DNA of 64,000 nt, taken from Amphibalanus amphitrite (taxonomy: Eukaryota > Arthropoda > Thecostraca > Balanomorpha > Balanidae). Each line of letters opens with the position of its first letter. The first letter of the stretch is position 1. The notes under the pieces are model-generated. The model had not been told where the DNA came from. It ran no database searches and saw nothing but the letters and a program-made list of their open reading frames with translations. The stretch spans positions 186,001-250,000 of the forward strand of contig NW_024882187.1 in the NCBI RefSeq assembly GCF_019059575.1, in the 5' to 3' direction. A program made the translations under genes and the position numbers. Of this stretch, positions 55,742 through 64,000 are shown in pieces.

Positions 55742-56910
55742 CCCGCGCGGGGCTGGGGTCTCCAGCCGAACGCGCGGGGCTGGGGGGTAAATTTTACCCC
55801 CCCCCCCTGTTATCTCCCGAACTAATGGTCCGATTTGGAAATTTCAAACGCCAAACGAAAGATCTCATCACGAACAACTAAAACATGTACTTAAATTTAA
55901 GTTTGAGGTCAAGGTCAAGGTCAGGTCAAGGGTACAAATTGCAAGTTCCTACAGTATCGGCCTTGCACCGTAGTTGCCGAAGAATGGAGTCATGGACTGA
56001 GACTGATCGCCCAAAACGTGTTCTTAGGCTACCAAGACAATATTCGTTGCATACAATATCATTCAGAGGTCAAGGTCAAGGTCAGGTCAGGTCAGGTCAG
56101 GTCACCAAAAACAAAATATAGAAAAGGGCATGTGCGACACATGTTTTATGGGTCATTTTACTCATAGAATTCAATAAGCACACTCAATAAGTGATATGGA
56201 CCACCTCTGGATGAATTTCAGGTCGAGGTCAGGTCAAGGTCAGGTCAAGTGAGGTCAAATTTTGAAGTTGGTTGTTAAGGCCTAAAAAGGTGTCTATCTG
56301 ATGCAGTTTTCACGGCGAATCGAATGGTGCTATTTTTGTTTCCGTACGAGGTCTAGAACTTCCAAAAAAGTCATTTTTCAAAATTTTTGTGTGTCGTGAC
56401 GTCATAAAATTTTGAATAACTCCCACATTTTTGAACCGATTCTTCTAAAACTTAGTATGTAGGTGCACATAGACCACTTCTCTGACATATATTCCGGTTT
56501 TTTCGATACACTCAAAATTTTGGATTTTATAATTATTTTCCCAAAAAAAGTCAGTTTTTTAGAAAAAATTGGGCCAAAATCCAAAAATTTCAAAAAACGG
56601 AGATAGCCATTTGATAGACAAAGTAGAATTACGTATATCCTTTTTTGATACGTCTTGATTTCTTTAAAAATGAAGATGTTAGCGGCGTTTGAACTTTTGC
56701 CGTTTTTGAGGCAAAAATGGCGAACATGACGTCACTAAAACGTCAATTTCTCAAAAAATTTCCGACGGATTTCGCTCAAATTTTCAGGGAACGTGTCAAA
56801 TTGATGTAGGAAAAGGTACTGAAAGTTTGGCGGCGCTGCGCGCCGCCGTTTTTGAGATATTGCTAAAATTCGCGAGGGGGGGTAAAATTTACCCCCCAGC
56901 CCCGTGCGGG
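55742..56910. mobile_element. TTAA family 2 element (piggyBac-like, complete)
   Basis: TTAA flanks at 55738-55741 and 56911-56914. The ends CCCGCGCGGGGCTGGGG and CCCCAGCCCCGTGCGGG, with inner GGTAAATTTTACC and GGTAAAATTTACC, are inverted. A second partial copy of the left terminus lies at 55770-55800. The interior holds runs of AGGTCA. No transposase. Confidence 0.85.
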
Positions 56911-56914
56911 TTAA

Positions 56915-57368
56915 TATATAGCCAAGTGCTCACCTCACTTAGCCGAGTCTGGGCGTTTCATTCATCGTTGTATAGCTAACGTGAAACGATAACGTTGTAT
57001 GGATACTTGAGACTGTGCACATTTCAGTAACGTAACGTGTCGCCTCCGGGTAGTTATCTCCGACAGTCACTAGATGTCACTAGCAGCGACAGCCTGAAGG
57101 GTTATGCTGTGCCGCAATGCCCATTTCACGCCGTCCTCAAAGTGAGCCAATACTGAAGGTTGAAGCTGGCGCTTCTGGCGCCAAAAGATCTTGCTAGATA
57201 GAATAGGCAATATATTTTCTTAATTTTCGTAGTCAACTATTTAATTATTTAATGTTTCATTAGGGTGAACACTGAACATTTGTCACGTTAAGGTTTTTAT
57301 TTTCGTGTGGGTGTCCGGTGCTAGAGGATCCGAGTACCTAAATGGCAATCTACCTAGATGGGTAAACA
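56915..57368. other. Unassigned AT-rich sequence
   Basis: Nothing recognised. Confidence 0.45.
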
Positions 57369-57827
57369 CCACGGACGTATATATAAACTGGACCCGCAAC
57401 CACCTCCATTCAGGTGAAGCCGACAAGGCGCCATTTTACGTTGCCAAAAAAACGTGCTCTGGAAGGTCATCGAGCCAATACAATTAGAATTGCGTCTAAA
57501 CGGATGATCGGATCGAGATGCTGGTGGTACCGTTCGACGGGTAATTCCTTGAGGCAGGTGATGATGGATCAGGATGTCACATGTCACCCGGTGTCACATG
57601 GCGCGTGCCACGTGTCGACAAACTTACAAAAGGCAAAAACCTTTAAGCGACGCTTCAAATCAAACGAAGGGCGGCACAGGTGCCAAACTCACAGGTCACA
57701 TGTCCCAGTGTTCGACCACTAACATATGGTATGCTCGGCATCAGGGGGTGCGGAATGCACGCGCTAGTGGCGAAAAACATGTTTTGAGGAGGCATCCTCC
57801 GATTCCGGAAAACCTTGACCTAGGCAC

Positions 57828-58317
57828 TAGAGCACTTCACGGATAGGCTTTTTAGGATCCGGCCCGGCCCATATCCGGCAAGTCATATCCAGATCCGCCC
57901 ATTATCCGCCTTTCTTTGAAAATCAGAATCCGGCCCACCCATGGCCCGTATTGCAGCCAAACTTCCAAAAAATATCCGTAATAATCCGTTTCACCAATAA
58001 CTGGTTTCACCCAAAACTGGACTAACAAATTCAATCTAAGGGACCAGACAGCCATACAAGTCTAATGACAAGCGAGTGTCATAAAATGATGCCTATTACT
58101 TTAATCAAACCTCTGCTGCCGCTTAACACATTAGGTTAATTTTTAACTTCAATGTTGAATGTTAAAATTTTGATCCGTTTTGATCCGGGTTCAACCTTCA
58201 ATTCCCAAATCCGGCCCGCCCATATCCGTTCTTTTTTAACAAATTTAGAATCCAATCCTATCCGGTCCGCGGATTTATCCGTGGATAACGGATTTATCCG
58301 GCCCATGAAGTGCTCTA
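57828..58317. mobile_element. hAT MITE in the left arm (490 bp)
   Basis: Perfect 12-bp ends TAGAGCACTTCA/TGAAGTGCTCTA and exact 8-bp duplication CTAGGCAC (57820-57827 and 58318-58325). The empty site is kept in the opposite arm as GTGCCTAG at 61820-61827. The interior is rich in CCGGCCCATATCCG-like words. Confidence 0.95.
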
Positions 58318-58560
58318 CTAGGCACACCAAATTTGGCACACTGACACTACTGGACACACGCTTTAAGGGGCTGTACAAATAGGCGAGCTGGGGTACACGG
58401 TGCACGTGCTGTGCACGTGCAAACCTTTTGATGTTGCACTCCAGGTGTCACATATGCGGGTAGGGCGCGGGTAGCGCTGGCAAGCTCAAAGTGCCAAATT
58501 TACACAGGCCACCCAGAATGTATTCCAGCATAGTTATTGAGCATATCCATCTCCTGGTGG

Positions 58561-60390
58561 CATGGGCGGCGCCACCGGGGGGGACGGGGGGGACAGGTCC
58601 CCCGCTATCGAAAGTTAGGGGGGTACAGTACCCCCCTATCGGCGAGGCCCGTTCGATAGTTGATATTAATGAATTATAGAGCTCTCCGTCGCATTTAATG
58701 CATCGTTGGTTAATCAAGGCAGGTTCTGAATAAAGATTGCTGTTGGGATGCATCGCAGGGGGTCCTGGCCATCTGCAAAAGGTGTGGAGCTGTGATGCCT
58801 GTAGTTATAAGGTGATCGGCAGGGCCTCGGGGATCGTGCCCCCTTTTTGGGGCGCCAGGCAGGGTTATTACTTATTACCTCCCCACCCCACTGCCAGACC
58901 CCATTGCCGATAAAACCAAGTTCACTGAAATTCCATAGATTTCCGTTACTATATGAAAATTTTCCATTCCTAATTAGTCAAATTCAAGCATGGCAGTTCT
59001 ACCACAGGAACCATTTGTAATCTATGCCATTTAACCCCAGCACTTGTGGGGAGAAGTGTTCGGATAGATCACAGGCAGGACCAAAAAAGCACGCAGTAGC
59101 CCAAGACCTTAATAATTGGATATAGCATCGGCTCCCTCTCGTCAAGGGGTTCGATAGCACTCGTTTTTTTTTTCTGCAAAACTAAGTTCGGTCGGCGGTC
59201 GAACGGCTGGGGGTCTAATCGAGCCCCCCATCCCTCCCCTTCTTACGTCAGCGGCTGTGAAAATGCCATTACCAGCTGTTGAAACATGGCAGTTGATATT
59301 GCATGAGTGCACGAAAGGGTTTTAGGTCCATGATACGTGAAAGGTTCTACATGAAAATTGAGATACACCAGCTTATCAAATTGTGCTCACTGTGGTGCGC
59401 TCGGTTTTACCTTGACTAGTCTTTGAATTCTGGGGTGAAACAGACCAGTCAATAAACCTGTTCCATAAGGAGAGCCACTAATGCTAAAGAGATGTGGGAT
59501 GACGTTTCCAGAGACCTTCATTACCTCCCAAAGGGGGTGCCCCGCCATTTGCCAATCCCTGCTGTAGTTGTTACGATTGGAGGGTGAATATGAGAACGAT
59601 GCAGGTCGTGCCAGCTCGATCATGACGAACACAATGGTGCCGACATCACAGCTCTACTGCCATTTTTGACGAAGTTAATCAACAAGCACCGGAATCCTAC
59701 CCTGGGGCATTTCACCTGCAGAGGTCGCCGGACCTGAGACCCTTTCACTCAATTTTTTCAACGGTGCATGCGCTCGTTTTTCCCGCGAAGCTCTTGGCAA
59801 GTAAAATCCATCAGAAAGTGTGATCAAATAACGGCTGGTGACCTTCCATGACCTAGCATGGCCTTTTGAGTGACCACCGATGACATGACCACTGACGGCT
59901 AGCCATTAGCTGCACCCTGCCCGTTGCATATGGATCAGGTGGTGATGTCATGATTCTGAAATTATATTGCAGTTTTGGCGCACTTGTCAGAGCAGAAGAC
60001 ATTCCCACTTTTCCTCCATGATTCCCGAGTGAAGCCCTGAAGCTGACCAGACGTAAGATCGAAAATTTGAAAGTACGAAACGTAAGAATAGCTGGCACTG
60101 CTACTCATACCTAAGCAATTCGCAGCTTGTAGGAAACCAGCTTTGAGTTGGCAAGACTGCAAATTTTGATTTAGAGTCAAGGATGCTTGAAAAGGTGATC
60201 GATCTTAGGTGTCCTAGGATAAGTTTGGAAACGGGATGCACCATTCGATGTGTTTTGGGCCTTGCCAAGTTTCGCGGCGTTACATGCCTCGTTTTTTTTT
60301 TTTTTTGCATACACGATCAGTATCTACTTTTGGGATTTTCGATTTTCGGTCCCCGTCCCCCCCTATCGAAAACCCGTGGCGCCGCCCCTG
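58561..60390. mobile_element. hAT non-autonomous element in the left arm (1830 bp)
   Basis: Exact 8-bp duplication CCTGGTGG (58553-58560 and 60391-60398). The ends CATGGGCGGCGCCAC and GTGGCGCCGCCCCTG are inverted. The empty site is kept in the right arm at 61587-61594. Pieces resembling TTAA family 1 lie inside (about 59095-59240 and 59755-59800). A T-run lies at 60292-60306. No transposase is seen. Confidence 0.95.
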
Positions 60391-60751
60391 CCTGGTGGCC
60401 CCCAAAGGTGCGCTCTGCACGTGCAAAAAAAAAAGAAAATTATCCGCGCCGGGCGGTGGGAATGCTTGGACACCCCATGTGGATTTATGTAAATATCTCG
60501 AAAACGGTGTTGTGTGGCGCCGCCGTTTTCGGCACACCTTTTCATACATCTTTTTCACACATGCTGCGTAATTTTCAGACTTAGGTCACTCAAGGTTAGG
60601 TCATCAGGTTACGTCCAAGTGATCTTACCTTAGGAAAAGTTATAGTGCCCGTCATAGCTACGCAGACTGAACAATCGGTTTAAAACGTGCAGCGATTGAT
60701 AAGAGCAACAGTATATACATAGAGTACCTACCTCTACCTCGGAATTTCTAT

Positions 60752-60914
60752 CAGTGGCGGCGGAAAACCTTCAATTAAAGGGGGGCACTGCCGACTTTTG
60801 GTCCCATTCTTTCCATGCAACGCCCATAGGGCGTTGCATAGAAGGGCTATGTTAAAATGCCAAAATGAAAGGGGGACACGGTGCTCCGGTGCCCCCCTCG
60901 TTCCGCCGCCTATG
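60752..60914. mobile_element. hAT MITE in the left arm (163 bp)
   Basis: The ends CAGTGGCGGCGGAA and TTCCGCCGCCTATG are inverted. The flanks ATTTCTAT (60744-60751) and ATTTCAAT (60915-60922) differ at one base. The empty site is in the right arm at 61233-61240 and matches the right flank. Confidence 0.88.
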
Positions 60915-62283
60915 ATTTCAATATCACTTGCTTGCTCAATGCTCATTGCTCAGCTCGTATTGTAAGAGCACTGCGGCACAGCATAGATGCAGGCGCTTTG
61001 CTACTGTCATCTATGGGTGAAAGATGAAGATAATGGTTATTGCGGTACAGTATTACTGCAGGCGCAAACAACGTAGATAACAAAGATGCCTATGCTGCGC
61101 TGGCCGGCGATTGAGGCGTAAATTTGCGTTGCTGGGTAGCAAAAAGTTTAGGAGCCCGAATTTGACAAAATAAATGATTTGCCGTGCTGGTGGTCTGAGG
61201 TCGCAAAATCAACAGAACCCTAGGTCAGTGATATTGAAATTTCGAGGTAGAGGTAGGTACTCTACGTATATACTGTTGCTCTTATCAATCGCTGCACGTT
61301 TTAAACCGATTGTTCAGTCTGTGTATGTAGCTATGACGGGCACTATAACTTTTCCTAAGGTAAGGTCACTTGGACGTAACCTGATGACCTAACCTTGAGT
61401 GACCTAAGTCTGAAAATTACGCAGCATGTGTGAAAAAGATGTATGAAAAGGTGTGCCGAAAACGGCGGCGCTACACAACGCCGTTTTCGAGATATTTACA
61501 TAAATCCACATAGGGTGTCCATTTCCAAGCATCCCCACCGCCCGGCGCGGATAATTTTTTGCACGTGCAGAGCGCACCTTTGGGGGCCACCAGGCGTTGG
61601 ATATGCTCAATAACTATGCTGGAATACATTCTGGGTGGCCTGTGTAAATTTGGCACTTTGAGCTTGCCAGCGCTACCCGCCCTACCCGCATATGTGACAC
61701 CTGGAGTGCAACATCAAAAGGTTTGCACGTGCACAGCACGTGCACCGTGTACCCCAACACATCTATTTGTACAGCCCCTTAAAGCGCGTGTCCAGTAGTG
61801 TCAGTGTGCCAAATTTGGTGTGCCTAGGTCAAGGTTTTCCGGAATCGGAGGATGCCTCCTCAAAACATGTTTTTCGCCACTAGCGCGTGCATTCCGCACC
61901 CCCTGATGCCGAGCATACCATATGTTAGTGGTCGAACACTGGGACATGTGACCTGTGAGTTTGGCACCTGTGCCGCCCTTCGTTTGATTTGAAGCGTCGC
62001 TTAAAGGTTTTTGCCCTTTATAAGTTTGTCGGCACGTGGCACGCGCCATGTGACACCGGGTGACATGTGACCTCCATTATCACCTGCCTCAAGGAATTAC
62101 CCGTCGAACGGTACCACCAGCATCTCGATCCGATCATGGTTTAGACGCAATTCTAATTGTATTGGCTCGATGACCTTCCAGAGCACGGTTTTTTGGCAAC
62201 GTAAAATGGCGCCTTGTCGGCTTCGCTTTCTTCCATAGGAGGTCCATTGGGATTGTCAGTCCAGTTTATTTATACGTCCGTGG

Positions 62284-62769
62284 TAAACACATAAACGCTT
62301 GTATACCGGTGTAGAGAAATCTGTTCTTTTTTTTTTTGCATATTTGTGCAAGAGGCATCTGATGACTTCTTAGAACACCAGGCGGAAACCAGCCAACCCT
62401 GATAGCGCACAGTGTACCTGAACATACAGCATACCTTCGACAGTGCTGCGAATGAGTTACATCATTGGCTAAACAGTTCTCTGCATGCAGAATAATCACC
62501 TGCAGGCATTCGCATATACACGATACACCGACACCCGTATAATAGACGGCACTCGGCAGGCACATTTTTCAGCGATGTAATGCAGCCTGTCATGTCTGCA
62601 ATTCACTGCGTCCGTTCTGCAGACCGGAACGCTGACCAATGCGCAGTAGCGTTATCCATCACATATTCGGGGAATAATGACCGGTAGGCTTACATTGGTT
62701 GCATTGCTGCTCGCCCTTTCAGCTGGCAGGTAGGACGCGCTGTCCGTCCGTCAGCTGACGAGGTCGGGT
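62284..62769. other. Unassigned sequence
   Basis: AT-rich with a T-run at 62327-62337; no gene recognised. Confidence 0.45.
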
Positions 62770-64000
62770 CCGCCCGCGGGCGGCCGTCTGCTGAAAGGCC
62801 GGCTCATGTCGGTCTGTTCCGCCGGACGGCCGTCTGCTGAAAGGCCGGCTCATGTCGGTCTGTTCCGCCGGCCGTCTGCTGAAAGGCCGGCTCATGTCGG
62901 TCTGTTCCGCCGGGCGGCCGTCTGCTGAAAGGCCGGCTCATGTCGGTCTGTTCCGCCGGACGGCCGTCTGCTGAAAGGCCGGCTCATGTCGGTCTGTTCC
63001 GCCGGACGGCCGTCTGCTGAAAGGCCGGCTCATGTCGGTCTGTTCCGCCGGGCGGCCGTCTGCTGAAAGGCCGGCTCATGTCGGTCTGTTCCGCCGGACG
63101 GCCGTCTGCTGAAAGGCCGGCTCATGTCGGTCTGTTCCGCCGGACGGCCGTCTGCTGAAAGGCCGGCTCATGTCGGTCTGTTCCGCCGGACGGCCGTCTG
63201 CTGAAAGGCCGGCTCATGTCGGTCTGTTCCGCCGGCCGGCCGTCTGCTGAAAGGCCGGCTCATGTCGGTCTGTTCCGCCGGACGGCCGTCTGCTGAAAGG
63301 CCGGCTCATGTCGGTCTGTTCCGCCGGCCGGCCGTCTGCTGAAAGGCCGGCTCATGTCGGCCTGTTCCGCCGGGCGGCCGTCTGCTGAAAGGCCGGCTCA
63401 TGTCGGTCTGTTCCGCCGGACGGCCGTCTGCTGAAAGGCCGGCTCATGTCGGTCTGTTCCGCCGGGCGGCTGTCTGCTGAAAGGCCGGCTCATGTCGGTC
63501 TGTTCCGCCGGACGGCCGTCTGCTGAAAGGCCGGCTCATGTCGGTCTGTTCCGCCGGACGGCCGTCTGCTGAAAGGCCGGCTCATGTCGGTCTGTTCCGC
63601 CGGACGGCCGTCTGCTGAAAGGCCGGCTCATGTCGGTCTGTTCCGCCGGCCGTCTGCTGAAAGGCCGGCTCATGTCGGTCTGTTCCGCCGGCCGGCCGTC
63701 TGCTGAAAGGCCGGCTCATGTCGGTCTGTTCCGCCGGCCGGCCGTCTGCTGAAAGGCCGGCTCATGTCGGCCTGTTCCGCCGGGCGGCCGTCTGCTGAAA
63801 GGCCGGCTCATGTCGGTCTGTTCCGCCGGGCGGCCGTCTGCTGAAAGGCCGGCTCATGTCGGTCTGTTCCGCCGCACGGCCGTCTGCTGAAAGGCCGGCT
63901 CATGTCGGTCTGTTCCGCCGGGCGGCTGTCTGCTGAAAGGCCGGCTCATGGCGGTCTGTTCCGCCGGCCGGCCGTCTGCTGAAAGGCCGGCTCATGTCGG
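62770..64000. repeat. 46-bp satellite, about 27 copies, running off the window
   Basis: The unit is built from CGGCCGTCTGCTGAAAGGCC, GGCTCATGTCGGTCTGTTCC and GCCGG, with a variable joint (GGACGG, GGGCGG, GGCCGG or a 4-base deletion). Very homogeneous, so recently expanded. GGCC and GCCGGC words allow strong local pairing. Confidence 0.97.

Larger units (their letters stand above)
57369..62283. mobile_element. Large inverted repeat (arms about 1.06 kb) with three nested hAT insertions
   Basis: The right arm 61224-62283 is the reverse complement of the left arm 57369-60928 once three hAT elements are removed; the calculated left arm is then about 1053 bp against 1060 bp. The 295-bp loop is 60929-61223. 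The arms differ by scattered substitutions and small indels. No protein is encoded. It could be a foldback-type element or a duplicated segment inverted in place. Confidence 0.85.

Noticed and set aside
62770..64000. CRISPR-like regular repeats
   Set aside because: There are no unique spacers between units and the context is an animal genome; it is a plain satellite.

Overview
This is invertebrate animal nuclear DNA. The protein genes have GT-AG spliceosomal introns, the coding exons are very GC-rich, and most of the window is transposable elements and tandem repeats. The repeat mix (CR1/L2-like LINEs, Ty3/gypsy, hAT, piggyBac-like TTAA elements, TA-flanked MITEs) fits an arthropod, perhaps a crustacean such as a barnacle. 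That taxonomic guess is weak and rests on general appearance only. I see no prokaryotic genes, rRNA, tRNA or CRISPR array.

Host genes. (1) 7941-8165, minus strand: the first coding exon of 2-oxoglutarate dehydrogenase E1 (mitochondrial leader plus the conserved start of the mature protein). Later exons are not in the window. (2) 17443-27231, plus strand: a three-exon RAP1/TERF2IP orthologue of 1067 codons. It has a BRCT domain, one degenerate and two clear RAP1-type Myb domains and two coding minisatellites, and no recognisable RCT domain. Its intron 1 holds a complete, very young Ty3/gypsy element. (3) 28306-35721, plus strand: a complete five-exon TIM23 gene of 203 codons, with a LINE fragment in intron 1. 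The last two genes lie head to tail about 1.1 kb apart.

Mobile elements, left to right: a palindromic TA-flanked MITE (2483-2693), a hAT MITE (3794-4055), a TTAA element (5042-5933), a LINE 3' fragment (8632-9279), a TIR element (9325-9791), a dispersed TIR repeat (about 10752-11000, second copy 36575-36806), a LINE nested inside a LINE (11126-15285), the gypsy element (18027-23406), a 7.3-kb hAT-ended composite (37750-45072), a TA-flanked MITE (45168-45543), a dead LINE split by a hAT element (45600-48000), two copies of a CACGTG-rich repeat (50343-51213, 54724-55600), a second TTAA family (55742-56910) and a 1.06-kb-armed inverted repeat hit by three hAT insertions (57369-62283). A 46-bp satellite runs off the right edge (62770-64000).

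The most unusual signal is that tandem arrays in the host introns are anchored on splice junctions. In TIM23 and RAP1 the repeat unit is the end of an exon plus its donor, or an acceptor plus the start of its exon, copied from 3 to roughly 38 times. This occurs at six junctions, with a faint trace at a seventh in the OGDH gene. Each array therefore carries a ladder of duplicated splice sites. This looks like a genome-wide mutational habit of the species and could create alternative exons or introns.
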